A stretch of DNA of 64,000 bases from G963675935 sp963719005 (GCA_963719005.1 CAVRAR010000010.1:62001-126000); one strand, 5' to 3'; counted from the first letter of the stretch, positions 1-8,998 are shown. Program-made: numbers and translations. The notes: generated by a model from the sequence alone, not told the origin.

Positions 1-1476
1 GTCCTCTGCCGCGATGCCCACGCCCGTGTCGCTCACCTCCAAGACCATGAAGTTCGACTCGTCGCGGCGGACCGTCACGGTGATTCGGCCCCCCTCGGGC
101 GTGAACTTGATGGCGTTCGACAGCAGGTTGTTGAGAATCTGCTGCACGCGGGCCTGGTCCTGGTGCAGCGGGGGCAATTCGGGGTCGATCGCGGTCTCCA
201 GGTCGATGTTCTTCCGCTCGGTCAGCGGCCGGGCCATGTCGCACTGGGCCGAGACCACGTGGGCCACCTGGAAATCGCTCAGCCGCGTCTCCATCTTGCC
301 GCTCTCGATCTTCGCCAGGTCGAGAATGTCGTTGATCATCTCCAGCAGCGTCTTGCCCGACTTCTGGATGTTCTGCACGTAGCGCTTCTGCTTCTCCTCC
401 AACGAGTCGATCGAACCGAGCACGTCGCTGAAACCGAGAATGCTGTTCAAGGGCGTTCGCAGCTCGTGGCTCATGGTGGCCAGAAAGTCGCTCTTGAGCA
501 TGTTCAACTCGTAGAGCCGCATGTTGGCCTGGGCGAGCTCATCGACCTTGCCGTCGAGGTTGACGTTGGCCTGGCGCAACTCCGCCTGGGCGTCGGTCAG
601 GTGGCGCAACATGCGGTTGAAGGCGACGGCCAATTCCTCGAACTCGTCGCCGGTTTTGATTTCGGCCCTAAGCGTCGTATTGCCGCGGCTGATCGCGTCG
701 CTGACGTCGCGCAGGTGGCGCAGCGGCTTGACGATCACGTAGCGGACAATCACATAGGACGCCACCATCGCCAGGAAGACGGTGATGATGGCCATGGCGA
801 TGAGCACGGCCTGATTCTGGTTGATCTTGTATTGCGTCGGCTTAGTGGAAAACGTGAGCCGGGCAACGGCCATCAGGTCGCCCTCGGTCGTCGCGGTGCT
901 CTTGCCCAACCCGCGGAGATTATCCAAACTCGGATCGCTGATGATCTGGCCATAGGACCGATGACAACTCTCGAAGCACATTCGGTTGTTCGCGCGGATC
1001 GCCTGGTAGTAGCAGTAGCTGTCGCCGTTATCCGACATTCGGTAGCTGCACTCCTCCGGGTCGGCCATCTTCGACTTCTTGGGCTTGTTCTTTAGGAACT
1101 GTTCGAGAACATCCTTCCCGACCGGATCGTCGCGAGCGATGTTGTCGGGTTTTCCCTCGACGGCCGGAGAAGGTTTGGGGAGGATGAACTTGACATCATA
1201 CGGTTGCTCACTGCTAAAGATCTCGCTTAGCGCGGTTGCCAACGCCTCGAACTTCGGTTCGCTGGGGAAGCTGCGGGAATGCGCGGCTTGCATTTCCTGA
1301 AGCGCCAGCAAGTATCCCGTGCTTCGATTCTGCTCGTCGATGATCTTGTTCGTCTGCTTGCCGTACAACCAGAAGCTGGCGGTAATCAGCAGCAGCAGGC
1401 AGGCCCCGAAGAGGAAGCGGCACTTCCGCTCCAAGCTGGTTTCGCCGAGAACACGTTTGATCGAGCGGTAGGACAT
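1..1476 (-). CDS. Membrane sensor histidine kinase with DUF3365-like sensor domain (3' end outside window)
   Basis: About 490 residues are visible from the ATG at 1476; the C-terminus lies beyond base 1. In order I read an N-terminal membrane segment (FLFGACLLLLITASFWLYG), a periplasmic region with a CFESCH motif (a CX3CH possible heme ligand, as in DUF3365/Tll0287-like sensors), a second membrane helix (VLIAMAIITVFLAMVASYVIV), a HAMP linker, a coiled coil, a HisKA box (SHELRTPLNSILGF) and the start of the HATPase domain (NNLLSNAIKFTPEGG, then DTGVGI). It is likely a redox- or ligand-sensing autokinase. No partner regulator is visible. It follows priA on the same strand after about 190 bases. 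Confidence 0.9.
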   Translation of the reverse strand, partial: MSYRSIKRVLGETSLERKCRFLFGACLLLLITASFWLYGKQTNKIIDEQNRSTGYLLALQEMQAAHSRSFPSEPKFEALATALSEIFSSEQPYDVKFILPKPSPAVEGKPDNIARDDPVGKDVLEQFLKNKPKKSKMADPEECSYRMSDNGDSYCYYQAIRANNRMCFESCHRSYGQIISDPSLDNLRGLGKSTATTEGDLMAVARLTFSTKPTQYKINQNQAVLIAMAIITVFLAMVASYVIVRYVIVKPLRHLRDVSDAISRGNTTLRAEIKTGDEFEELAVAFNRMLRHLTDAQAELRQANVNLDGKVDELAQANMRLYELNMLKSDFLATMSHELRTPLNSILGFSDVLGSIDSLEEKQKRYVQNIQKSGKTLLEMINDILDLAKIESGKMETRLSDFQVAHVVSAQCDMARPLTERKNIDLETAIDPELPPLHQDQARVQQILNNLLSNAIKFTPEGGRITVTVRRDESNFMVLEVSDTGVGIAAED

Positions 1477-1593
1477 GGTCCCTGCATTTTACGGCAAGCG
1501 GAGGGAGGGAGCTAGAGGGATCGGGAGCAGGGCTGCGCACTTCAGTGCCCAGTAGATTGGCCCAAAAGACGATATTCCCCGTCTCTCGGCAAG

Positions 1594-1619
1594 CACCGCG
1601 TGGACGCGGCGGCTAAACG
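1594..1619. repeat. Half copy of palindromic repeat family B
   Basis: This stretch matches the right arm of the palindromes at 22861-22933 and 23868-23940 (core CGTGGACGCGGCGGCTAAAC). A degenerate partner containing GCGGCTAAACG follows about 30 bases later. It lies between priA and the sensor kinase. Confidence 0.75.
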
Positions 1620-1667
1620 ATGACTGAAAACCGCGCGCTTCCCTTCGGGGCGCGGCTAAACGACCCA

Positions 1668-4168
1668 TCACAACATATCGACCGGATCGACGTCGGCGAT
1701 CCACTGCACGCCCTCGGGCGGCTCCAGGTCGGCGGTGGCTGCCGCGACGGCCGCGCGAAGCCGCTCGCCGTCAACGCCCTGCGTCTGAATCTGAAACCGA
1801 TACTTCCCTTTCAGCCGGGCGAAAGGGCACGGGGCCGGCCCCAACACGCGGGCTTGGTGGGGCAGACATTCTTGTCTGCCAGCGGAAGGATCGGAAGCGT
1901 GGCAGACAGGAATGTCTGCCCCACCAACCGTGCATACAGCAGTGTCTGCCGCACCAAGTGCCTTGTGCAACCGGTCCGCAATGAACTTGGAAAACTCCGA
2001 CGCAACCGCCTCGACCGGCCCGCGCACGACCAGCCGAATCATCGCGGCGAACGGCGGATAGCGGAGCATCTGGCGGATGGGCAACTCGCCGGCGGCGAAC
2101 TTGGCGTAGTCGTGACGCACGGCCGCCTGAATGGCCGGATGCTCGGGGCTGAAGGTCTGCACCAGCACCCTGCCCCCCTTCGGCCCTCGACCCGTCCGGC
2201 CCGCCACCTGAGTGACCAATTGGAACGTGCGTTCGGCGGCGCGGAAATCGGGCAGGTGCAGGGCGGTGTCGGCGTTGATGACGCCTACCAGCGTGACGTC
2301 GGGAAAATCGAGCCCCTTGGCGATCATCTGCGTCCCCAGCAGGATGCGAACCTTGCCCGAGCGAAACGCGGAGAGCGCCCGCTCGTGGCTTCCGTGGGCC
2401 TGCATGGCGTCGGTGTCCATCCGCAGACTCAACACGTTGGGGAATCGGGCGCGGACTTCGGCTTCGAGCCGTTGCGTGCCCAGGCCCGAATAGCGGATGC
2501 CCATGAAGCCGCATGTCGGGCAGGTTGTGGGCGCGGGCACCTCGTAGTCGCAATAATGGCACAAGGCGATCTGTTCGGTGCGGTGGTGGGTCAGAGCGAT
2601 GTCGCACTGGGGACATTGGGCCACGAAGCCGCACGCCGAGCACTGGATGTGCGTCGAGAAACCGCGGCGGTTCAGCAACAAAATAACCTGCCCGCCGTCG
2701 TCGAGCGCGGCCGTCATGGCGGTGTACAGTTGCCGGCTGATGGCCCCGCGCGAGAGCCCGCCGGCGAGCTTCTGCCCGCGGAGGTCGATGGTGCCGACCG
2801 ACGGCAGCGGTCGATCGAGTACGCGCCGCGGCATCGTCACCAACGCGTACTCGCCGGTTTGAGCGTGGCGCCAACTCTCGAGCGACGGCGTGGCCGAGCC
2901 GAGGACCAGCGGAATCCCCTCGGCCGCGGCACGGGCCGCCGCCACGTCGCGGGCGTGGTAGCGCGGGCGCTGTCCTGCTTGAACGACGTTTCATGCTCCT
3001 CGTCCAACACGATCAGCCCCAGGTTCGGCGTCGGGGCGAAGATGGCGCTGCGGGCGCCGACGATCACGGAAACCGCCCCTTCGGCGATGCGCTGCCAGTG
3101 GTTGTGCCGCTCGGCGTCGCTTAGATGGCTGTGCAAGACGGCCACGGCGCCGAACCGCTGGCGAAACCGCTCGACCGTCTGCGGCGTCAAACTGATTTCC
3201 GGCACCAGCACGATCGCCTGCCGCCCGAAGTGGATCGTCTCCTGGATCGCCTGGATGTAGACCTCGGTCTTGCCGCTGCCGGTCACCCCGTGGACGAGGA
3301 TCGTCTGGTGGCGGCGCGAGTTCATCGCGTCGAGAATCGTCCGCAGGGCGTGTTCCTGATCGGGATTGAGAACGAGGTGCTTTTCGCGGGCGGGGATCGT
3401 CTCGTCGGGCCGCTGGGTGGCCACTCGACCGGTGTGCGAGCGGATCAACCCCCTGCGTCGCAGCGACGTGATCGGGCTTTCGGTGCAGCGCGCGGCGCGG
3501 GCCAATTCGCCGGGCGACAGCGGCGTCTTCGCCTCCGCCAGCACCTTTAATACTTGGAGTTGCTTGGCCGTCAATTTCAACGGCTGCTTGGAAGTCCCCT
3601 CTCCCTCTGGGAGAGGGCTAGGGTGAGGGCCGTGTGGATTTGGAGATTTGGAGATTTGGAGATTTGGAGATTCTGAACCCTGATCCCTGCCCCCAGGCCC
3701 CTCCTGCAAGAGCTTGAGAACTTCGGGATCGAGCGAAAGCAGCGTGGTCATGCGCGTGCCGGCGCCGAAACGCACGCCGGCGGGCACGACGGCGTCGAGC
3801 ACCGTCGCCCAGTTGCAGAGATAATGGTCGGCGATCCAGCGGGTCAGCCGCAACATGGCCGGCGAGAGCAGGCTTCGCTGGTCGAGGATCGAGTGGAGCG
3901 GTTTGAGCCGCCGCCTTCCGGCCGTCCGATTTTCCAACCGCACGCAATAGCCCACGACCAACCGATTGCCGGCCCCCAGCGGAACCTTGACCCTGCGGCC
4001 AGGCTCGACGCTCTCGCGCAGCCGATCGGGCACGAGATAGTCGAATTCCAACGACGGGCCGGCCGAAAGAACCACCGACGCCACGAGTTGCTGCGATTGG
4101 TCGTCGGCCTCCCACGGCTCCGGCTCGGTTTCAAAGAGTTGCCGTTGCTCGGATGACATGCCTACCAT
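1668..4168 (-). CDS. priA: Primosomal protein N' (PriA helicase), frameshifted and carrying two in-frame repeat insertions
   Basis: PriA is the 3'-5' helicase that restarts stalled replication forks. The N-terminal half contains Walker A (GVTGSGKTEVY) and DEEH. After a one-base frameshift near 2965 (expected SAPRYHARDV across the junction) the second half contains SATPSLESW, the zinc cysteines (CSACGF, CPQC, CHYC, CPTC) and the C-terminal LGPAPCPFARLKGKYRF region. Start is ATG 4168 or 4159, 36-45 bases after fabF. Two segments look foreign: a serine/proline-rich stretch encoded by 3597-3672, and about 30 residues encoded by the family A palindrome at 1856-1925. Both keep the frame. The frameshift may be a sequencing error because all motifs survive. 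Confidence 0.93.
1856..1925. repeat. Family A palindrome (copy 1), inside priA
   Basis: Two 25-base arms (1856-1880 and 1901-1925) are inverted copies, near perfect, around a 20-base spacer. The arm core is GGTGGGGCAGACATTCTTGT. The same arms recur at 19019-19088, 36103-36171 and 49829-49898, where the element is outside clear coding sequence. Here it is translated in-frame as part of PriA (GGADIPVC ... GRQECLPH). Confidence 0.93.
3597..3672. repeat. Low-complexity and dispersed-type repeat inside priA
   Basis: A self-complementary block (CCCTCTGGGAGAGGG, 3603-3617, with flanks) is followed by a run of four or more 7-base units of TTGGAGA type (about 3636-3672). On the priA strand this reads as SPNLQISKSPNLQISKSPN and PHPSPLPEGEG, unlike any PriA domain. 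The frame is kept. Confidence 0.8.
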
Positions 4169-4203
4169 GATGTGCTTCACGGCCGGCGTTGTCCAGAGTG
4201 CGA

Positions 4204-5448
4204 TCAGCCGTTTCGCGGCTTGCCGACGATCAGCGACCCGTTGTGGCCGCCAAAACCGAAGCTGTTCGACATCGCCACGGAAATGGCGCGCTGGCGGGCG
4301 TGGTTCGGCGTGTAGTCGAGATCGCACAAAGGATCGGGCGTGTCGAGATTGATCGTCGGCGGAATCACCCCGTCGCGGATGGCCAGCAGACACAGCACCA
4401 TCTCCACGCCGCCGCTGGCCCCCAAAAGATGGCCAAGCTGGCTCTTCGTGCTCGAGATGCTCACCTTGCGGGCGTGCTCCTTGAAAACCGCCTTGACCGC
4501 GGTCGTCTCCGCCTGATCGCCCAGCGGCGTGCTGGTGCCGTGGGCGTTGATGTAATCGATCTCGCCGGGATCGATCCGCGCATCCTGGATCGCGCGGGCC
4601 ATGGCGAATGCGGCGCCGACGCCGTCTTTGTCGGGGGCGACGATGTCGCCGCCGTCGCAGCTACAGCCGTAACCGTAGATCTCGCCGTAGATTCGCGCGC
4701 CGCGGGCTTTGGCGTGCTCCAATTCCTCGAACACCAGCATCCCGGCGCCCTCGCTAAGGACGAAGCCGTCGCGATCGCGGTCGAACGGCCGGCTGGCCCG
4801 GGGCGGATCATCGTTTCGCTCGGAAAGAGCCCGCATCGCGGCAAATGCGCTAAGGCCGATGTGCGTCAGGGCGGCTTCGCTGCCGCCGCTAATCAGTACG
4901 TCGGCCTCGTTGTCCCGAATCAACCGGTAGGCGTCGCCCATCGCGTTGGTGGCGCTGGCGCAGGCGGTGACAATGACCTGATTCGGGCCGCGCAGGCCGT
5001 ATTGAATGGCCAGATGCGCACTGGCCGCGTTGCCGATGAGCTTCGGGATGGTGAAGGCCGAGACTTTGTCCGGGCCTTTGTCGAGCAGACGCTGGTGCTG
5101 CACCTCGATCGTTTCCAGGCCGCCGATGCCCGATCCCATAACGACGCCGCAGCGCCAGGAATCCTGCTTGGAGAAGTCGATTCCCGAATCGACCACTGCG
5201 TCGACGCCGGCAACTTGTGAGAACTGGACGAAGCGATCGAACCGCTTGAGGTCTTTGGCCGGGATGTAGCCGTCGGTCGACCAGCCGTGGATTTCGCCGC
5301 CGAAGCGGACGCGGTAATTGGCTACATTCAGTCGTTCAAGCGGCGCGATCCCGCTCTCGCCCTTGCAGATGCGAGTCCAGAGCTCCTCCACCTTGCAGCC
5401 GAGCGAGGTGACGGCACCGATACCCGTGACGACGACGCGGCGTTTCAT
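4204..5448 (-). CDS. fabF: 3-oxoacyl-[ACP] synthase II (beta-ketoacyl-ACP synthase)
   Basis: 414 residues, full length for FabF. It condenses malonyl-ACP with acyl-ACP in fatty-acid elongation in the cytoplasm. The thiolase-fold triad is visible as Cys163 (TACASATNAM), His303 (NAHGTSTPLGD) and His340 (KSQLGHLLGASGG). It starts at the ATG at 5448, 8 bases after the acpP stop codon, so the two are almost certainly cotranscribed; priA follows downstream. The frame is intact, unlike fabD and priA. Confidence 0.97.
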   Translation of the reverse strand: MKRRVVVTGIGAVTSLGCKVEELWTRICKGESGIAPLERLNVANYRVRFGGEIHGWSTDGYIPAKDLKRFDRFVQFSQVAGVDAVVDSGIDFSKQDSWRCGVVMGSGIGGLETIEVQHQRLLDKGPDKVSAFTIPKLIGNAASAHLAIQYGLRGPNQVIVTACASATNAMGDAYRLIRDNEADVLISGGSEAALTHIGLSAFAAMRALSERNDDPPRASRPFDRDRDGFVLSEGAGMLVFEELEHAKARGARIYGEIYGYGCSCDGGDIVAPDKDGVGAAFAMARAIQDARIDPGEIDYINAHGTSTPLGDQAETTAVKAVFKEHARKVSISSTKSQLGHLLGASGGVEMVLCLLAIRDGVIPPTINLDTPDPLCDLDYTPNHARQRAISVAMSNSFGFGGHNGSLIVGKPRNG

Positions 5449-5456
5449 GCAAGCTC

Positions 5457-5715
5457 TCAGGCAGAGGATGCTTCAGTGCTTTCGACGGCCTTGTTGATGT
5501 GGTCGACGGCCTGACCGACCGTCTGAATCTTCTCGGCCACGTCGTCGGGGATGTTGATGTCGAACTCTTCTTCGAGTTCCATCACCAACTCGACCGTATC
5601 CAGAGAGTCGGCTCCCAGATCGTTGACGAACGAAGTTTCGCGGGTGATCTGGTCCTTGCTGACGCCAAGCTGCTCGGCAACGATATCAATAACACGCTGT
5701 TCAACTGAGGCCACC
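5457..5715 (-). CDS. acpP: Acyl carrier protein
   Basis: 85 residues from a GTG start at 5715, chosen because AGGAGG lies 9 bases upstream and the product begins MASVEQRVIDIVAEQLG like other ACPs. Longer in-frame reading to 5780 adds a non-ACP extension. The phosphopantetheine-accepting serine is Ser37 in GADSLDTVE. The protein is acidic and helical as expected. It carries acyl chains for FabD/FabG/FabF, and its gene is directly followed by fabF. An IS630 element now lies upstream, between it and fabG. Confidence 0.97.
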
Positions 5716-5724
5716 TTAAGGGTC

Positions 5725-5730
5725 CTCCTG
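5725..5730 (-). promoter_or_regulatory. Ribosome binding site deciding the acpP GTG start
   Basis: A perfect AGGAGG on the minus strand lies 9 bases before the GTG at 5715. It is among the strongest Shine-Dalgarno sequences in the window and fits the high expression expected of ACP. Confidence 0.85.
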
Positions 5731-5902
5731 CGACCATGTATTCCTTTTGGGGGACGCACTCCGCTGGCAATCCCCCCCATGAAGTCAACCTACTCGATGT
5801 GCGGGCGTATAGCCCCCATGTCTTGCCCTGTTTCCCACTTGGTTCCGCAGATATACCGGTTTTCCTCGTCCATGTCTATATCTCTCGCGGATTTTCTTGA
5901 GA

Positions 5903-5932
5903 TCAGGGGTCAGGGGCTAGGGATTAGGGGGC
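5903..5932. repeat. Left arm of an intergenic inverted repeat now split by IS630
   Basis: This GGGGTCAGGGGCTAGGGATT-type stretch is complementary to the AGCCCCTGATCCCTAGCCCC stretch beyond the IS (7009-7037). Before insertion the two arms would have been about 75 bases apart. Confidence 0.65.
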
Positions 5933-5986
5933 AGAATCGCGAGTTTGAGTTGACAGCAGATCTCTGACCTCTAGAGCGGTTTCATT

Positions 5987-6883
5987 TTAGGTGTAGCGGT
6001 ATCCGCAGTGTTGAAAATAGTTTCGGCACTCGGATTCCGTGAATTGGTCGAGGATGCTGCCGCAGAGTTTCCATAGCTTATCGACGGTCCGTTCGGCTCC
6101 GTCACGGAGCAACTTTTTGAACTTGGAAAACGCCAACTCGATGGGGTTCAGGTCCGGCGAGTACGGGGGCAGGTAGCGCAGCTCGGCACCGGCCGCTTCG
6201 ATGGCTTTGCGAACTCCAGCCACCTTGTGGCTGGAGAGATTGTCCATCACCACGATGTCGCCAGGTTTCAAGGCCGGTGCCAGATGTTGCTCGACCCAGG
6301 CGCGGAACAGTTCGCCGTTGATGCCGCCTTCCACGGTAAGCGGAGCGATGAATCCCTCGGCCCGCAATGCGCCCAAAAAAGTCGTCGTCTGCCAACGTCC
6401 GCAAGGAGTTTTTTCCAGCAAACGCGTGCCGAGTTCCGAGCGGCCGTAGGTGCGGGTCATGTTGGATTTAGCCCACGTTTCATCGATGAAAACGACTTTG
6501 GCGGGATCGATCGACTCCTGCGAAGCGCGCCATGCCGCGCGCTGCTCAACCACATCGGGGCGATCCTGTTCGCTGGCAATCAGCGTCTTTTTTTTCGCGA
6601 CTGCTTGAGCGCTTGGCATGCGGCGCAAAGCGTTCCCAGGCAAACCTCTTCGCCGCGCTCCCGCTTCAAATCGGCTTGCAGTTCGCGCAGATAGATGTCG
6701 GGCCGAGCCGCGATCTTGGCGACGAGCCAGTCTGCCCAAGCATGCCACGCGGGCTGACGCGGAGCCGCCTTCTTTGGCGCCACTTGGCCGGTCTCGCGAC
6801 GTTGTTGCTGGATGCGCCGCACCCAAGATTCTGAAACTTTGAAACGCAGCGCGATCATGCGCCGCTCTTCGTTCGTATCGCAC
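5987..6883 (-). CDS. IS630 transposase, catalytic frame (orfB)
   Basis: This frame carries the DDE catalytic half: FIDETWAKSNMTRTYG (first Asp), VVMDNLSSHKVAGV (second Asp) and YSPDLNPIELAFSKFKKLLR (Glu). It continues the orfA protein after a -1 shift on a run of eight A residues (6588-6595). In orfB frame the junction reads AVAKKKTLIASEQD. The orfB reading upstream of the slip site is not protein-like, so the functional product is the orfA-orfB fusion of about 315 residues. Confidence 0.9.
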   Translation of the reverse strand: MRYERRAAHDRAAFQSFRILGAAHPATTSRDRPSGAKEGGSASARVACLGRLARRQDRGSARHLSARTASRFEAGARRRGLPGNALRRMPSAQAVAKKKTLIASEQDRPDVVEQRAAWRASQESIDPAKVVFIDETWAKSNMTRTYGRSELGTRLLEKTPCGRWQTTTFLGALRAEGFIAPLTVEGGINGELFRAWVEQHLAPALKPGDIVVMDNLSSHKVAGVRKAIEAAGAELRYLPPYSPDLNPIELAFSKFKKLLRDGAERTVDKLWKLCGSILDQFTESECRNYFQHCGYRYT

Positions 6884-6936
6884 GCGGCGAGCACTTCGCC
6901 GCGAAACTCCGCATCGTACGGTTTCATCAGGGTCAC
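6580..6936 (-). CDS. IS630 transposase, DNA-binding frame (orfA)
   Basis: 118 residues with an N-terminal helix-turn-helix (RMIALRFKVSESWVRRIQQQ), ending KQSRKKRR just after the A8 run. The slippery run at 6588-6595 lies at the end of this frame, and the -1 frame opens into the DDE domain. This is the normal arrangement in many IS630 elements, so the split is probably programmed, unlike the many other frameshifts here. Confidence 0.9.
   Translation of the reverse strand: MTLMKPYDAEFRGEVLAACDTNEERRMIALRFKVSESWVRRIQQQRRETGQVAPKKAAPRQPAWHAWADWLVAKIAARPDIYLRELQADLKRERGEEVCLGTLCAACQALKQSRKKRR
6588..6595 (-). other. A8 slippery run for -1 frameshifting in the IS630 transposase
   Basis: On the minus strand GCG is followed by eight A and then GACGCTG. 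Reading in orfA frame gives R-K-K-R-R-stop; slipping back one base gives K-K-K-T-L-I and enters orfB. Confidence 0.75.
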
Positions 6937-7033
6937 CTCCTTGAGTGAGATGAACCCAATTTACCGAGTTCGCCCAGAATGCGCTAGACCTACCGTGGAA
7001 CTGCTCTAGCCCCTAGCCCCTGATCCCTAGCCC

Positions 7034-7792
7034 CTAAACCGTCAATCCTCCATCAATCGTCAAAACGTGCCCGGTGATGAACGACGCCGCGTCGCTGGCT
7101 AGGAAGAGGACCGCGTCGGCGACATCCTGGGGTTCACCCAGTCGGCCCAATGGGATCTCCTTGCGAATCGCTTCGAGCGTTTCCTCCCCCAATTTAGCGG
7201 TCATGTCGGTGGCGATAAAGCCTGGCGCGACCGCGTTGACCGTGATATTCCGGCTGGCCAATTCGCAGGCGACCGTCCGAGTCAGCCCGATTACGCCGGC
7301 CTTCGAGGCCGAATAATTCACCTGGCCCGGATTGCCCATCAACCCCGATACGCTGGCGACGTTGATGATCCGCCCCCGGCGGGCCTTCATCATCGGCCGA
7401 GCGGCGGCGCGGGTGAAGAGGAACGTGCCTCGTAGATTGATGTTGAGGACCAAGTCCCACTGCTCATCCTTCATCCGAATCAGGACGTTGTCGCGGGTGA
7501 CGCCGGCGTTATTCACCAGAATGTCCAGTTTACCCCACATCGCAACGACCTGATCGACCACTTCGCCGACGCGGTCGCTCTGGGTCACGTCGCAGGCCAA
7601 CGGCTCGGCCGTGCCGCCGGCGGCGCGGATACCGGCCACGGTTTCGGCGAGGCTCTCGGCGTTAATGTCAATGCAGGCGACCTTCGCCCCGGCCGCCGCC
7701 AGCGTTTGGGCGATGCACCGGCCCAATCCTTGGGCCGCACCGGTCACAAGGGCCGTTTGATTCGCGAGATTTGTGGAGATTCGGCTGGTCAC
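7034..7792 (-). CDS. fabG: 3-oxoacyl-[ACP] reductase
   Basis: 252 residues, full-length short-chain dehydrogenase that reduces 3-oxoacyl-ACP with NADPH. The Rossmann motif is TGAAQGLG (residues 17-24), NNAG is near residue 94, and the catalytic set is Ser147, Tyr160 and Lys164 (NYSASKAG). The C-terminus GHVLTIDGGLTV is typical of FabG. It lies downstream of fabD, separated by a TAATCCC tandem repeat, and upstream of acpP, from which an IS630 now separates it. The frame is intact. Confidence 0.96.
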   Translation of the reverse strand: MTSRISTNLANQTALVTGAAQGLGRCIAQTLAAAGAKVACIDINAESLAETVAGIRAAGGTAEPLACDVTQSDRVGEVVDQVVAMWGKLDILVNNAGVTRDNVLIRMKDEQWDLVLNINLRGTFLFTRAAARPMMKARRGRIINVASVSGLMGNPGQVNYSASKAGVIGLTRTVACELASRNITVNAVAPGFIATDMTAKLGEETLEAIRKEIPLGRLGEPQDVADAVLFLASDAASFITGHVLTIDGGLTV

Positions 7793-7874
7793 GATGAATC
7801 GCTGTGGGTAATGGTTCTTGCGAAACCGCGAGCGGCTTTGCTACGGGGCGGTCAACCGCCCTGCCCTCGCAATC

Positions 7875-7914
7875 TAATCCCTAATCCCTAATCCCTAATC
7901 CCTAATCCCTAACC
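7875..7914. repeat. Tandem TAATCCC repeat between fabD and fabG
   Basis: Five consecutive copies of the heptamer TAATCCC (7875-7909) are followed by TAACC, immediately after the fabD stop codon. Variants of the same GGGATTAG motif occur at 5903-5932 and 7009-7037. Confidence 0.9.
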
Positions 7915-8822
7915 TCACACCTCCACGCTCTGGCACGACACGTTGCGGTCGATCCGCCGCAACAGGCCGCGAAGCACGCGGCCGGGGCCGACCTCGTAGA
8001 ATTGGTCAAAACCTTGCTGGATCAGGTTCCTCATCGAGTCTTCCCAACGTACGGGCTGGAGCACCTGGCGGACGAGGATTTGACGGATTTCTTCGGGATC
8101 GTCGTGCGAAACGGCGTCTACGTTCGAGATGACCGGGATGCGCGGTTTGCGCATGGGGACATCGGCCAGGGCTTCGGCGCATCGCTGATCGGCCGGGCGC
8201 ATGATTTCGGTATGGAATGCCCCGGCTACGGCCAGCGGCACCGCCTTCATCGCCCCCTGGCGCGTGCCATTTCGGCCGCCCGCTCGCAGGCGGCCAAAGT
8301 GCCGGAAATCACGATGTTCCCCGGGCAAAGGTAGTTGGCGATCTTGAGGATTTCGCCTTGGCGGGCCTTTTCGCAAAGGGCTTCCACCTCGACGCGCTCC
8401 AGGCCGAGGACGCTTACCATGCCACTGGGCGTGGCGTCGGCGGCTTCTTGCATCGCCGCTCCACGACGCTGGACCAACATCAGCCCATCCTCGAAGTCCA
8501 TGACGCCGGCAAACACCATCGCCGTGTATTCGCCCAGACTCAACCCGGCGGTCGCTTCGCAGGAGAGCACGACGTCGGGCGAATCGGCACGGAGCGATTC
8601 GAGCGCCGCCAGACTGGTGACGAAGATCGCCGGTTGGCTGTAGACGGTCGAATCCAACTCGTCGGCGGGCCCCTCGAAGCAGAGCTTCGCCAGGCTATAA
8701 CCGAGCACGTCGGCGGCGCGGTCATACAACTGGCGAGCGGCCGGCAGCGACTCGAACAGCCGCTTGCCCATCCCCACCGTCTGCGCGCCCTGTCCGGGAA
8801 ATAGAAACGCGGTTCTGCTCAA
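7915..8822 (-). CDS. fabD: Malonyl-CoA:ACP transacylase, with one frameshift
   Basis: FabD loads malonate onto ACP. The N-terminal part has the GQGAQ loop (FLFPGQGAQTVGMGK) and the nucleophile Ser95 in GLSLGEYTA. The C-terminal part has the catalytic His in AVAGAFHTEIM. The halves lie in different frames; the break is at a run of five G (minus strand) near 8250, where six would restore ARARGAMKAVPLAV. The start is TTG 8822, overlapping the rpmF stop in TTGA (4-base overlap), which suggests translational coupling. The break may be an assembly error. Confidence 0.93.
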
Positions 8823-8998
8823 GACTCGGTCTCGACGACTTTACGGCCCATGTAGTGACCACAATTGGGGCAAACCGTATGCGTCGGCAGTGCGGTGCTG
8901 CACTGCTCGCAGTAGGAAAGCTGTTTGGGCTTCTTGGCATCGTGTGCGCGGCGGCTGCCGGTGCGCGCGTTGCTCTGTCGGCGTTTCGGAACGGCCAT
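8819..8998 (-). CDS. rpmF: 50S ribosomal protein L32
   Basis: 59 residues beginning MAVPKRRQSNARTGSRRAHD, the conserved L32 start, with a zinc knuckle of two CxxC pairs (CEQC, CPNC). The rpmF-fab linkage is a classical bacterial arrangement; plsX and fabH, which often lie between, are absent here, and fabD follows directly with a 4-base overlap. Confidence 0.97.
   Translation of the reverse strand: MAVPKRRQSNARTGSRRAHDAKKPKQLSYCEQCSTALPTHTVCPNCGHYMGRKVVETES

Larger units (their letters stand above)
5974..7006 (-). mobile_element. IS630-family insertion sequence, 1033 bp, complete
   Basis: Imperfect terminal inverted repeats of about 25 bases (5974-5998, beginning GAGCGGTTTCATTTTAGGT, and 6982-7006, beginning GAGCAGTTCCACGGTAGGT on the other strand) flank a two-frame transposase. 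The element is bordered by TA on both sides (5972-5973 and 7007-7008), the TA duplication typical of IS630/Tc1-mariner. It landed within a GGGGCTAG-type intergenic repeat and separates acpP from fabG in the fab cluster. Confidence 0.93.

Noticed and set aside
1620..3260. 546-codon + frame
   Set aside because: Lies entirely opposite priA, whose helicase and zinc motifs prove the minus strand coding.
7875..7914. Telomere or chromosome end
   Set aside because: The TAATCCC run is only five units and lies between fabD and fabG with normal sequence on both sides.
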